A stretch of 64,000 nucleotides of DNA from Bacteroidota bacterium (lineage in GTDB: Bacteria > Bacteroidota > Bacteroidia > Flavobacteriales > Flavobacteriaceae), in contig JAEWHE010000042.1 in the NCBI GenBank assembly GCA_023387965.1, forward strand, positions 62,001-126,000. Direction: 5' to 3'. Below the pieces are notes generated by a model. It did no database searches. It was not told the DNA's origin and saw only the letters and a program-made list of their open reading frames with translations. The stretch's first letter is position 1; each line of letters begins with the position of its first letter. The position numbers were made by a program, and so were the translations under genes. This document shows, one piece after another, positions 42,939-51,287 of the stretch.

Positions 42939-44648
42939 TTATCTTTGAACGGTTACACCTTTTTCTGTGATTTCGAGTCTTTTTATTTTTCCGTCAGCAT
43001 TTCTGGTTTCTTGAGGAACTTCCGGAGCAACTTCCACTGTAACAGTATCTTGTACTTTAAGTTCTTCTACTTGTAATTCTTCCGGAACTAATGCTTCGCA
43101 ATTTAAACATTTTACTTGAGAGTCAATCACTTGATAAGTATTATTGTCAGAATCGTACCACAAATCAAAGAAACTATCATCACTGTAATCGAAGTCTTTT
43201 ACCGAAGCATCCGGTTTGAAATACATTCCGTTTGGCAAATAAAGGTAGATTTTAATTTCTTGATCGCGATATTTGTTAGCCATATCGGTTAAAAGATAAT
43301 TGTCTAAAATTAATTCGTTTCCGATGATTTGGTAGTTGTATTCAATTTTTTCGGCTCTTGATCTTGCTTCCGCAAAACTTTTTCCGTCGGCTTGTTTCTC
43401 AATTTGAATGTAAGGTTTTGTACCATCGGCTTTCATGATAAACAATCCAATGTTGTTAGAATAAATTTTTTCAACTCCGGCAGAATCTTGTACAAATCTA
43501 AAATCGTGAGTGGTTCTGTAATGATTTTTGGCATAATAATCATTGTGTTTGAAACGAATTTTCAACGTATCATTTGGTGCCAAATCAAAAGTTTTTCTTT
43601 CAATTTTTTTCGAATCATAAGCACTGTTTTTGGCTTGATTCGCCGCCAAAAATATCAATGCTCCAACCGAAATTATCCATAAAGCCAGAAGTGTATATTT
43701 AGCAGTATTTCCAATGGATTTCATATTTTTCACCAATAATTTCAATCCCAAAATCAAAAGGAAGAAAAACGGAATCCCAACAGCACCTAAAGTAGCCAAA
43801 CCAATGGTCCAAAGCGGAAAATCAGTAAAATTTTGAATGTACTTTTGCCAAGGATAATCAACCATTGAAAGTGATCCTGCACTTAAAAAACCAATGATCA
43901 TCGACACTAGCGTAATGGACGAAAATACAATTAGAAAAATTCCTACAATCTTCCCGATGATAGAAAAAATCTTCAAGAAAATATCGCCTATGGTATCCCC
44001 TACTCTTTTTCCGGTAGATTTTACCTGATTACCCATTTTGTCATAATCAAGGTTGCTGAATTTTTGCGAAACCATGTCAAATTCTTCACGCACTTTTTTT
44101 TCTATGTTAGAAATGGTTACGGGCTCCCCCGTCATTTCTAATTTTTCTGCCGTGGTATTAGCAGCCGGCATTAAAATCCAAAGAATTACATAAATCAATA
44201 ACCCAGTTCCAAAGCCAAAAAATAAAATAACCATTAAAATTCTGAGCCACAAAGCATCGATACCAAGGTAATGACCAATTCCTGCCAAGACACCGCCAAT
44301 CATGTTATTGTCCTTGTCACGGTACAACTTTTTGGTGCGTTTTCCCGAAGCAAAATTATAATTTCTATCGGCTTGAGCTTCGTCATCAATGCGGTAATCT
44401 TCAGGTTCGCCCATCACGGCAATGATTTCTTCCACATCTTTGATAGAAACAACTTGACGATCTCCTTTAACTTTTTCCGAAAGGATTTCTCCAATTCTCA
44501 TCTCGATATCTTTCATGATTTCGTCTTTACCGGTAGAATTGGTAAGCGAGCGTTTCACGGCATCGAAATAACGACTTAGTTTTTGATAAGCGTCTTCGTC
44601 TATGTGAAAAAAGACACCTCCTAAATTAATGTTGACTGTTTTGTTCAT
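42939..44648 (-). CDS. PspC domain membrane protein
   Basis: The protein has 569 residues. The N-terminal 90 residues contain KDEIMKDIEMRIGEILSEKV and EEIIAVMGEPEDYRI, the small soluble module common in this group. The PspC domain follows (LYRDKDNNMIGGVLAGIGHY, then LGIDALWLRILMVILFFGFG). Further membrane segments lie near 215-350, and the C-terminal 200 residues are soluble. PspC-type proteins sense envelope stress in the phage-shock response. It is encoded 6 bases after a PadR regulator, which suggests repression by that protein. Confidence 0.9.
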   Translation of the reverse strand: MNKTVNINLGGVFFHIDEDAYQKLSRYFDAVKRSLTNSTGKDEIMKDIEMRIGEILSEKVKGDRQVVSIKDVEEIIAVMGEPEDYRIDDEAQADRNYNFASGKRTKKLYRDKDNNMIGGVLAGIGHYLGIDALWLRILMVILFFGFGTGLLIYVILWILMPAANTTAEKLEMTGEPVTISNIEKKVREEFDMVSQKFSNLDYDKMGNQVKSTGKRVGDTIGDIFLKIFSIIGKIVGIFLIVFSSITLVSMIIGFLSAGSLSMVDYPWQKYIQNFTDFPLWTIGLATLGAVGIPFFFLLILGLKLLVKNMKSIGNTAKYTLLALWIISVGALIFLAANQAKNSAYDSKKIERKTFDLAPNDTLKIRFKHNDYYAKNHYRTTHDFRFVQDSAGVEKIYSNNIGLFIMKADGTKPYIQIEKQADGKSFAEARSRAEKIEYNYQIIGNELILDNYLLTDMANKYRDQEIKIYLYLPNGMYFKPDASVKDFDYSDDSFFDLWYDSDNNTYQVIDSQVKCLNCEALVPEELQVEELKVQDTVTVEVAPEVPQETRNADGKIKRLEITEKGVTVQR

Positions 44649-44654
44649 GATGGT

Positions 44655-44984
44655 TTAGTTTTGGCTGGTTATAATGTTTACGGCATCTGAAAGTTCTGTC
44701 CAGGTTCCGTTTAATTCTTTTAAAAATTGTTTTCCTAATTCGGTTAGACCGTAATATTTTCTTGGTGGTCCCGAAGTTGATTCTTCCCAACGATAGTTGA
44801 GTAATCCGTCGTTTTTCAACCTTGTTAACAAAGGGTAAACGGTACCTTCCACAACAAGGAGTCGCGCGTTTTTTAATGTGTCAAGAATTTCTGAAGTATA
44901 AGCGTCTTTTTCTTTTAAGACCGATAAGATGCAGAATTCTAAAACACCTTTGCGCATTTGAGCTTTAGTGTTTTCAATATTCAT
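44655..44984 (-). CDS. PadR family transcriptional regulator
   Basis: This 109-residue protein has the PadR winged-helix pattern: QMRKGVLEFCILSVLKEKDA, YTSEILDTL, VVEGTVYPLLTRLKNDGLLN and RKYYGLTELGKQFL. It lacks the long C-terminal domain of larger PadR proteins. It leads the PspC-GIN operon and most likely represses its own operon in response to an unknown signal. The heptamer/13-mer direct repeats upstream (45021-45060) overlap the expected promoter region. Confidence 0.92.
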   Translation of the reverse strand: MNIENTKAQMRKGVLEFCILSVLKEKDAYTSEILDTLKNARLLVVEGTVYPLLTRLKNDGLLNYRWEESTSGPPRKYYGLTELGKQFLKELNGTWTELSDAVNIITSQN

Positions 44985-45020
44985 AAGTGCTTTTAGATTT
45001 AATTAAACTGTTCATTTTTT

Positions 45021-45060
45021 GATTGATGATTGATGATTTATTTTGATGATTTATTTTGAA
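45021..45060. repeat. Heptamer units and 13-base direct repeat
   Basis: GATTGAT, GATTGAT, GATTTAT follow at 7-base spacing. GATGATTTATTTT is then repeated directly at 45032 and 45045. The tract lies just upstream of the PadR gene. Confidence 0.65.
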
Positions 45061-45075
45061 ATTGAAATCGACTAT

Positions 45076-45576
45076 TTAAGATGATGTTTCTGTTGCCAAA
45101 TCAATTTCCGGTTGAACCTCATTCGTTTTTAAGAAATTAATGGTAAACGGATAGCGATAAAATTCCCCGTTAGCTGTTTTTACCGAAGCATAGATAATCA
45201 GGACAAATTCCGCGATTTTTAAAACCGAAAACAAAAACACGATTGTAATTCCTAAAGCAATAATGCCCGAAATATTATCGATGCTAAAATATTGTTCGAT
45301 ATTTTCTTCGTTTAAAACAGCTTCAAACGGAATGTTCCCAACTACACTGTAAATAAAAATCGGGACGGCAATCATTGCCAAAATCAATGAGTATAAAAAC
45401 AAACTCAGTTGAAAGTTGATGATTTGTTTTCCGCTGTGATCAATAATGTCGCCCTCTTTTTTGGTTGATGACCAAATAATAATTGGCAAAATAAAATTTC
45501 CGAAAGGAATAAAATATTGCGATAACGCACTTAAATGGGTTAAAGCTCCTGTTGTTTTTTGATTTGATGTTGTCAT
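45076..45576 (-). CDS. DUF4870 membrane protein
   Basis: The protein has 166 residues. The family start is ALTHLSALSQYFIPFGNFIL, followed by IIIWSSTKKEGDIIDHSGKQ and three to four membrane segments (SLFLYSLILAMIAVPIFIYS, GIIALGITIVFLFSVLKIAE). Function is unknown; DUF4870 proteins are small inner-membrane proteins often near PspC genes, as here. A TATATTTG -7 box lies 30 bases upstream. Confidence 0.87.
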   Translation of the reverse strand: MTTSNQKTTGALTHLSALSQYFIPFGNFILPIIIWSSTKKEGDIIDHSGKQIINFQLSLFLYSLILAMIAVPIFIYSVVGNIPFEAVLNEENIEQYFSIDNISGIIALGITIVFLFSVLKIAEFVLIIYASVKTANGEFYRYPFTINFLKTNEVQPEIDLATETSS

Positions 45577-45605
45577 GATGAAAAAGTATATAATAATATC
45601 CTATG

Positions 45606-45613
45606 CAAATATA
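45606..45613 (-). promoter_or_regulatory. -7 box of DUF4870 gene
   Basis: TATATTTG on the minus strand fits TAnnTTTG, 30 bases before the ATG. Confidence 0.65.
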
Positions 45614-45808
45614 TGGCTAAAAAACAGTATCTTGTTTTACATAGTACTTTAATTTAACAATATTTTAACAGATTAAAATGTTTTAATTTTAAACAACTCA
45701 ATGATAATCAACAATTAAAGCGATTTTAAGAATCTTTATTTTTTTGAGTCAAATGCTTTTTTTGTAACTCAAATTCAAAATATTATCTTTATCACAAACT
45801 GATTCACT

Positions 45809-46261
45809 ATGAAATTTACGGCTTCTAACCTCAATAAATTTTTGTTTTTCAAATTACCTTCAGCATTTATTTGTGGCGTAAGAGTAAAGTCGATTGATGC
45901 CGATTCTTGCGTGGCTACGGTAAAACATCGATGGATTAACCAAAATCCTTTTAACTCCATGTATTTCGCTGTTCAAGCAATGGCTGCCGAATTATCCACT
46001 GGAGCACTGGTCATGCTTCATATTCGCGAAAGCGGAAAAAAAATCTCGATGTTAGTTGCCAACAACAAAAGTAATTTCACCAAAAAAGCCACCGGTAGGA
46101 TTTTTTTTACTTGCAAAGACGGCCATCTCATTCGAGAAGCCATTCAGCAAACAATTGCCACCGGCGAAGGTCAAACTTTTTGGATGAAATCCATTGGTGT
46201 CAATGAAAAAGGCGAACAAGTTTCAGAACTTGATTTTGAATGGAGCATTAGAGTGAAATAA
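45809..46261 (+). CDS. DUF4442 hotdog-fold protein (thioesterase-like)
   Basis: The protein has 150 residues. The hotdog pattern is visible in FKLPSAFICGVRVKSIDADS, then KHRWINQNPFNSMYFAVQAM and AAELSTGALVMLHI. DUF4442 members resemble acyl-CoA thioesterases. No enzyme partner is adjacent, so the substrate is unknown. TATCTTTA at 45784-45791 may be the -7 element. Its stop lies at the edge of the AATTCCA-rich repeat region. Confidence 0.83.
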   Translation: MKFTASNLNKFLFFKLPSAFICGVRVKSIDADSCVATVKHRWINQNPFNSMYFAVQAMAAELSTGALVMLHIRESGKKISMLVANNKSNFTKKATGRIFFTCKDGHLIREAIQQTIATGEGQTFWMKSIGVNEKGEQVSELDFEWSIRVK

Positions 46262-46263
46262 AT

Positions 46264-46560
46264 TCCAACCACGGGGAAAATTCCAATTTTTTAAATTCCA
46301 AATTCCAAAAAAAAATTAGTGCATTCGTGGCGATTTGTTCCAGAAATTCCAAAAATAAATTCCAATAAAAAAAATTCCAAATTCCAAGTAAACAAATCAT
46401 AAAAATCCTAAAATCTGTGGCAAAATTTATTTAAAAAATTTCAAATTTTTAAACTCCTAATTCCAATAAGAAGAAACATGGCTTTGCCCCTTTGCGAACT
46501 TTGCAAAAAACTTTGCTGCCCGAAGCTTCGGGATTGCGGTTAACAAAAAAATTCCAAAAT
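46264..46560. repeat. AATTCCA-rich composite repeat, copy 2
   Basis: It aligns with 28321-28470 over GGGGAAAATTCC, AAATTCCAAATTCCAAAAA, GTGCATTCGTGGCGA and the CCTTTGCGA stretch, ending TTGCGGTTAA. The palindrome CCCGAAGCTTCGGG sits at 46519-46532. The 46262-46655 gap contains only this repeat, a short A-rich remainder and the promoter of the next gene. Confidence 0.75.
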
Positions 46561-46624
46561 CTAAACCACCTTCAACCTCTCATAAACCTTCCTTAATTAA
46601 CATTTAATTTCAGGCATTGCTTCG

Positions 46625-46632
46625 TAAATTTG
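46625..46632 (+). promoter_or_regulatory. -7 box of SDR gene
   Basis: TAAATTTG fits TAnnTTTG, 24 bases before the ATG. Confidence 0.65.
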
Positions 46633-46655
46633 GAGAAAGCCTAAAATTTTAAGCC

Positions 46656-47561
46656 ATGAAAATATTAGTTACCGGAGCTACAGGATTAATAGGAAGCCAA
46701 CTCGTTTCGCAATTATTGAAAGAAAATTACAGTGTGAATTTTCTTACCACTAACAAAGACGAAATTGTTTCAAAACCCAATCATCAAGGTTATTTCTGGG
46801 ATCCGCAAAAAGGCATCATCGATACTAACGCAATTGCCGGAGTTCATGCCATAATTCACCTTGCGGGAGCTTCAATTTCTAATCGATGGACTTCCAAAAA
46901 CAAGCAAGCCATAATCGAAAGCCGAACTTTATCCACCAATTTATTATACAAAACCGTCAAAGCCGCAGACCACGAAATCAGGCAAATTATTTCCGCTTCG
47001 GCAATTGGCATTTATCCTGACAGTTTAAAAAAATTTTACACCGAAGATGAAACCGCTGTTGATTCTTCTTTTTTAGGAAACGTAGTTGTAAAATGGGAAC
47101 AAGCCGTTGATAATTTTAAAAGATTAAACATCAACGTATGTAAAATTCGCACCGGATTAGTACTTTCTGAAAAAGGCGGAATGCTTCCTGAAATTTTAAA
47201 ACCTATCAAATTAGGTCTTGGTTCGCCAATGGGTTCTGGCAAGCAATGGCAATCTTGGATTCACATTAACGATTTAGTTGGCATTTATCTTTTTGCCTTA
47301 AAAAATAAATGGAACGGAGTTTTTAACGCTACGGCACCAAATCCTGTAACTAACAAAGAACTCACTTCTGTCGTGGCTAAAACCATTGACAAACCGTTTT
47401 TCATGCCAGCAATTCCTACTTTTATGCTCAAAATTATTTTAGGAGAAATGCATGTTTTATTAGTTTCTTCGCAAAAAGTAAATTCAGCAAAAGCAGTTTC
47501 GCACGGCTATCTTTTTCAATTTCCCGACCTCAAAGAAGCGCTTCGAGATTTATTGAAATAA
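46656..47561 (+). CDS. TIGR01777-type NAD(P)-dependent epimerase/oxidoreductase
   Basis: The protein has 301 residues. The Rossmann motif VTGATGLIGSQLVSQLL is at residues 5-21. AIIHLAGASISNRWTSKNKQ and SRTLSTNLL are the TIGR01777 hallmarks, as is SASAIGIYPDS with the catalytic Tyr. GSGKQWQSWIHINDLVGIYL completes the domain. The family (YfcH/SDR39U1) has an unknown substrate. A strong bidirectional terminator follows. Confidence 0.92.
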   Translation: MKILVTGATGLIGSQLVSQLLKENYSVNFLTTNKDEIVSKPNHQGYFWDPQKGIIDTNAIAGVHAIIHLAGASISNRWTSKNKQAIIESRTLSTNLLYKTVKAADHEIRQIISASAIGIYPDSLKKFYTEDETAVDSSFLGNVVVKWEQAVDNFKRLNINVCKIRTGLVLSEKGGMLPEILKPIKLGLGSPMGSGKQWQSWIHINDLVGIYLFALKNKWNGVFNATAPNPVTNKELTSVVAKTIDKPFFMPAIPTFMLKIILGEMHVLLVSSQKVNSAKAVSHGYLFQFPDLKEALRDLLK

Positions 47562-47591
47562 AAAAAGCCTTGTCGTAAAACAAGGCTTTTT
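47562..47591. terminator. Bidirectional terminator
   Basis: AAAAAGCCTTGT and ACAAGGCTTTTT arms with A- and T-runs serve the convergent SDR and YceI genes. Confidence 0.9.
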
Positions 47592-47610
47592 CTGAGGGTG
47601 AATTAACAAT

Positions 47611-48273
47611 TTATTTCTTAGCAGTAACGCTAACCTTAAGTTCAATTTCGTCGTTGATGAACTTGTCACCAAGATTGTCGAAAACCGATTTCGACCCGTA
47701 ATTAACATTCCATTCCGTTCTATTAATTGCAAAAGTTTCGCTGGTAATCGTAACCGTATCGCCATTAACCGCAACAGTTGCAGGGAATTTCACATTTTTA
47801 GTTACACCTTTCAAAGTCAAGTTACCTTCCACGTTAGTTTTACCATTTTCAGTAACCGCTTTAGTCAACTCAAAATTTCCGGTTGGATATTTTTTCACGT
47901 TGAAAAACTCATCTTCAGCCCCCGGTTTTCCGGTACCTTTTAAATGCGCTTCCAAACCTTGCTTTTCTTCACCAGTCAAATCTGTAACCACAATAGAATT
48001 CATGTCAATCACAAATTTTCCGCTTTCTAACTGATCACCTTTTACAGCCACAGTTCCGTCGCTAATCGCAATCGTTCCGGTATGTTTTCCCGTAGGTTTG
48101 CTTCCAGACCATTCAATCTTGCTGTTTGCAGCATCCACATTATAAGTTACAGCTTCAGCCGAAGCCTCTTGGACCTCAGCAGCCTCACCAGCTTCAGAAG
48201 TTTTATCATTTTTACAAGAAACGGTCAAACCCAAAGTTGCCGCCATAAAAAAAGTAAGAATACGGTTTTTCAT
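47611..48273 (-). CDS. YceI family lipoprotein
   Basis: The protein has 220 residues. The signal ends in the lipobox LGLTVSC, giving a lipidated Cys. The YceI lipocalin-like domain starts VTYNVDAANSKIEWSGSKPT and continues with GKFVIDMNSIVVTDL, EFFNVKKYPTGNFELTKAV and ITSETFAINRTEWNVNYGSK. YceI proteins bind polyisoprenoids; this one is probably anchored in the periplasmic face of a membrane. ATG 48273 is set by the TAAGTTTG box at 48298-48305, which overlaps longer starts. Confidence 0.92.
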   Translation of the reverse strand: MKNRILTFFMAATLGLTVSCKNDKTSEAGEAAEVQEASAEAVTYNVDAANSKIEWSGSKPTGKHTGTIAISDGTVAVKGDQLESGKFVIDMNSIVVTDLTGEEKQGLEAHLKGTGKPGAEDEFFNVKKYPTGNFELTKAVTENGKTNVEGNLTLKGVTKNVKFPATVAVNGDTVTITSETFAINRTEWNVNYGSKSVFDNLGDKFINDEIELKVSVTAKK

Positions 48274-48297
48274 AAATTTGGTTTTATTAAGTTGTCG

Positions 48298-48305
48298 CAA
48301 ACTTA
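48298..48305 (-). promoter_or_regulatory. -7 box of YceI gene
   Basis: TAAGTTTG on the minus strand fits TAnnTTTG, 25 bases before ATG 48273. Confidence 0.65.
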
Positions 48306-48392
48306 TCAAAACAAATTACCAAACTCTCTTAAAAAAATGATAAATCTAACATTTTTAAGGAGCAAACACGGCAGTGAATTCTTTGAACTTCG

Positions 48393-48473
48393 TCCCGTGA
48401 TACACTTCAATCTTTGCTTGCCAATTTTTCAGTGAAAATGGCAAGCAAAGGATTTCCGTTTCTCCCGGGGCTA
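48393..48473 (-). repeat. Hairpin element copy F (diverged)
   Basis: On the minus strand it starts TAGCCCCGGGAGAAACGG and ends GATTGAAGTGTATCACGGG. The stem pairs AATC-C-TTTGCTTGCC with GGCAAGCAAAGATT, again with one unpaired C. The ends are less conserved than in other copies. It lies between the YceI and HigA-like genes. Confidence 0.7.
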
Positions 48474-48546
48474 AATCCAATCGTCTTTTTGTATTTTAAA
48501 TTTCGGGATTTGTATTGCGAAAAAACAATAGCTTAAAGTAAAACAA

Positions 48547-48882
48547 TTATTGTGCAATGTGAATTTTAGTGTTCGTCAATTCCACATTAAAGTTGACCTT
48601 TGCTCGTAACGCTCCAAAAACTTTCAAGATAGTTTCAATTGTAACGTTAGTTGCATTATTTTCTAATTTCGAAATTTGGGCACGTTGCACACCTATTAAC
48701 TTTCCTAATTCTTCTTGAGTCAAATTTCTTTCAAGCCTCACTTTCCTGATCAATTCTCCCATAAGTTCAAATTGCAATTCTCGCTCGTATTGCGTTCTTC
48801 GTTCAGTGCCAACTTCGCCAATAAATTCGTTTTTGATTTGGTCAAATGTAAATATCTCTAATTCACTATTTTTTGTTGTCAT
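48547..48882 (-). CDS. XRE-family antitoxin (HigA-like)
   Basis: This 111-residue protein has a helix-turn-helix in residues 45-95: RKVRLERNLTQEELGKLIGV then QRAQISKLENNATNVTIETI. The family pattern VFGALRAKVNFNVEL follows. It overlaps the upstream toxin gene by 17 bases, the toxin-first order of HigBA systems. As antitoxin it would bind the toxin and repress the operon from a site near the -7 box at 49250. Confidence 0.88.
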   Translation of the reverse strand: MTTKNSELEIFTFDQIKNEFIGEVGTERRTQYERELQFELMGELIRKVRLERNLTQEELGKLIGVQRAQISKLENNATNVTIETILKVFGALRAKVNFNVELTNTKIHIAQ

Positions 48883-49225
48883 CTTTTATTCTTTTTTTTA
48901 AGTCAAAATAATTTAGCCGAACTTGTTCTGCTTTCTCAATTTCTTTTTCTGGCGTCTTGTCGGTCTTTTTGATGATGCCGTGTGTCGCTAAAACTAAAGT
49001 TGTATGTTTATCATCTTTATCCCAAAAAGCAAAAATTCGGTAATGAGCTTTATTGAATAACGTTCTAAATTCCCAAATTTCACCTTTTAGTTTTTTAAGT
49101 AATTCGATATCTGTCTTAACTTTAGCTTTATCAATATTAAAGATTATTTTGTTTCTACTTTTCTCATCAAGGTCGAGCAAAAATGTTCTGGCTTCAGTTA
49201 AAAATAAAACCTCAAATTTTTTCAT
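48866..49225 (-). CDS. RelE/HigB-like toxin (Gp49 type)
   Basis: This 119-residue protein has the Gp49/HigB pattern FEVLFLTEARTFLLDLDEKS, IWEFRTLFNKAHYRIFAFWD and LVLATHGIIKKTDKTPEKEI followed by EKAEQVRLNYF. Such toxins cleave mRNA on the ribosome. It is the first gene of the operon, with the XRE antitoxin overlapping its end. A TATCTTTG box lies 25 bases upstream. Confidence 0.88.
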   Translation of the reverse strand: MKKFEVLFLTEARTFLLDLDEKSRNKIIFNIDKAKVKTDIELLKKLKGEIWEFRTLFNKAHYRIFAFWDKDDKHTTLVLATHGIIKKTDKTPEKEIEKAEQVRLNYFDLKKRIKDDNKK

Positions 49226-49249
49226 TTATGGCGTATATTGTTTCCTTAC

Positions 49250-49257
49250 AAAGATAC
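49250..49257 (-). promoter_or_regulatory. -7 box of HigBA-like operon
   Basis: A perfect TATCTTTG on the minus strand, 25 bases before the toxin ATG. Confidence 0.7.
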
Positions 49258-49350
49258 AAAAATTTCTTTCGCCAACACTTTTTAAGAAAAATTCCATCTT
49301 ATATGTCGAAAAAATCCCGTGACATTTTGACATTTATTCACAAATGGCAA

Positions 49351-49358
49351 TACTTTTG
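49351..49358 (+). promoter_or_regulatory. -7 box of grpE-dnaJ
   Basis: TACTTTTG fits TAnnTTTG, with TTTTGACA about 24 bases further upstream as a possible -33 element. It places the transcript start near 49364. Confidence 0.65.
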
Positions 49359-49376
49359 CAACCACAAAAATCAAGA

Positions 49377-49964
49377 ATGAAAATCAAGAATATTTTTAAA
49401 AGCAAAAATAATATGAGTGCTGAAAACCCAAATAACGAGCAAGAGCTTGACCAAACAATAACTCCCGAAACTCAGGAAACCCCAGAAAACGCTGGAATTC
49501 CTGCACAGGAATTAACCGTTGAAGAAAAACTCTCAGAAGATTTGGCGGCAGAAAAAGACAAGTTTATCCGTCTTTTTGCAGAATTTGAAAACTACAAACG
49601 CCGTACAGCAAAAGAAAGAATCGACCTTTTCAAAACCGCAAACCAAGAAGTTTTGTTAGCAATGCTTCCAATCATTGACGATTTTGACAGAGCTAAAACT
49701 GAAATCGCAAAATCAAGCGACGAAAATTTGGTAAAAGGTGTCGATTTAATTTATGACAAATTTAAAAACACATTAGCTTCCAAAGGATTAGAGGAAGTGG
49801 AATTAAAAACAGGAGATGCTTTCGATGCAGATTTCGCCGAAGCCATCACCCAAATTCCGGCTCCTTCCCCAGAACTAAAAGGCAAGATTGTTGATGTAAT
49901 AGAAAAAGGCTATAAATTGGGCGATAAAATTATTCGTTTCCCAAAAGTAGTTATCGGACAATAA
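49377..49964 (+). CDS. grpE: Nucleotide exchange factor GrpE
   Basis: The protein has 195 residues from ATG 49377. An acidic N-terminal tail precedes a long helix (KLSEDLAAEKDKFIRLFAEF then ENYKRRTAKERIDLFKTANQ) and the beta domain with DAFDADFAEAITQIPAPSPE and GYKLGDKIIRFPKVVIGQ, the family end. It stimulates ADP release from DnaK. ATG 49413 (MSAENP) is an alternative start. It lies 30 bases before dnaJ, the usual pair. Confidence 0.95.
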   Translation: MKIKNIFKSKNNMSAENPNNEQELDQTITPETQETPENAGIPAQELTVEEKLSEDLAAEKDKFIRLFAEFENYKRRTAKERIDLFKTANQEVLLAMLPIIDDFDRAKTEIAKSSDENLVKGVDLIYDKFKNTLASKGLEEVELKTGDAFDADFAEAITQIPAPSPELKGKIVDVIEKGYKLGDKIIRFPKVVIGQ

Positions 49965-49994
49965 AAAGCGCATCACAACATAATTATTGAAAAA

Positions 49995-51113
49995 ATGAAA
50001 CAGGATTTTTACGAAATACTCGGAATTTCAAAAAGCGCAGATGCTGCTGCTATCAAAAAAGCATACCGCAAAAAAGCAATAGAATTCCACCCCGACAAAA
50101 ACCCGGGAGATAAAACCGCAGAAGAAAATTTCAAAAAAGCTGCCGAAGCTTACGAGGTTTTAAGCGACCCGCAGAAAAAAGCGCGTTATGATCAATATGG
50201 TCATCAAGCCTTTGAAAACGGTGGCGGATTCAACGGTGGCGGAATGAACATGGACGATATTTTCAGTCAGTTTGGAGATATTTTTGGTGGTGCTTTTGGC
50301 GGCGGTTTTGGTGGCTTTGGTGGCGGAAATCAAGGTCCGCGACGCGTTAAAGGAAGTAACCTTCGTATCAAAGTAAAATTAACGCTCGATGAAATTGCCA
50401 ATGGCGTTGAGAAAAAAGTCAAAGTAAAAAGAAAAGTTCAGGCTCAAGGCGTTCAATACAAAACCTGTCCTACTTGTAATGGTCAAGGTCAGGTGATGAA
50501 GGTAACGAATACTATTTTAGGACGAATGCAGTCTGCGACAACTTGTCATAGTTGTCAGGGTTCTGGACAAATTTTGGAAAGCAAGCCAAAAGATGCCGAT
50601 TCTTACGGAATGGTAATGACAGATGAAACCGTTTCAATTAAAATTCCTGCTGGTGTTGTGGACGGCATGCAACTAAAAGTTTCTAATAAAGGAAATGACG
50701 CTCCGGGAAGCAATAGTATTCCGGGAGATTTAATCGTTGCTATTGAAGAAATTGAACACGAATTTTTAAAACGTGAAGGCGAAAACTTGCATTTTGACTT
50801 ATATATTAGTTTCCCTGAAGCAGTTTTAGGTGTTTCAAAAGACATTGATGCCGTAAACGGAAAAGTAAGAATTAAATTAGAAGAAGGTATTCAATCAGGA
50901 AAAATTCTTCGCTTGAAAGGAAAAGGAATTCCGAGCATTAATGGCTACGGAACCGGAGATTTACTAGTACATGTGAATGTTTGGACACCAAAAAATCTTA
51001 CAAAAGAACAACGTCAATTTTTCGAAAATTCATTAAACGAAGACAGCTTTTTACCAAAGCCGGAAAAGTCCGAAAAATCTTTTTTTGAAAAAGTTAAGGA
51101 TATGTTTTCGTAG
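49995..51113 (+). CDS. dnaJ: Co-chaperone DnaJ, two-motif zinc domain
   Basis: The protein has 372 residues. The J domain carries HPD at residues 32-34. A Gly/Phe-rich region follows near 75-120. The zinc domain has only two CxxCxGxG motifs (CPTCNGQG and CHSCQGSG) where most DnaJ proteins have four. The C-terminal substrate domain is complete (GDLIVAIEEIEHEFLKREGE, LKGKGIPSINGYGTGDLLVH). It delivers substrates to DnaK. Two terminators follow. Confidence 0.96.
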   Translation: MKQDFYEILGISKSADAAAIKKAYRKKAIEFHPDKNPGDKTAEENFKKAAEAYEVLSDPQKKARYDQYGHQAFENGGGFNGGGMNMDDIFSQFGDIFGGAFGGGFGGFGGGNQGPRRVKGSNLRIKVKLTLDEIANGVEKKVKVKRKVQAQGVQYKTCPTCNGQGQVMKVTNTILGRMQSATTCHSCQGSGQILESKPKDADSYGMVMTDETVSIKIPAGVVDGMQLKVSNKGNDAPGSNSIPGDLIVAIEEIEHEFLKREGENLHFDLYISFPEAVLGVSKDIDAVNGKVRIKLEEGIQSGKILRLKGKGIPSINGYGTGDLLVHVNVWTPKNLTKEQRQFFENSLNEDSFLPKPEKSEKSFFEKVKDMFS

Positions 51114-51140
51114 TAATTCAAAAAATTTATATATTTGAAC

Positions 51141-51170
51141 ATTACTAGTTCGCTAGTGATTTTCTTTTTC
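51141..51170 (+). terminator. First terminator after dnaJ
   Basis: ATTACTAG and CTAGTGAT arms close a TTCG tetraloop and are followed by TTTCTTTTT. Confidence 0.85.
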
Positions 51171-51182
51171 ATAGCAATTTTT

Positions 51183-51218
51183 CCCATCCTTGTGCAAATA
51201 GGGGTGGGTTTTTTTTTT
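51183..51218 (+). terminator. Second terminator after dnaJ
   Basis: CCCATCC and GGGTGGG arms are followed by ten T. It backs up the first terminator. Confidence 0.8.
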
Positions 51219-51287
51219 CGCTATAAAAAACATCTGAATAATTGTATCTTTACGGCACTTTACCAGCATAAAATCAAACTTAAATTT

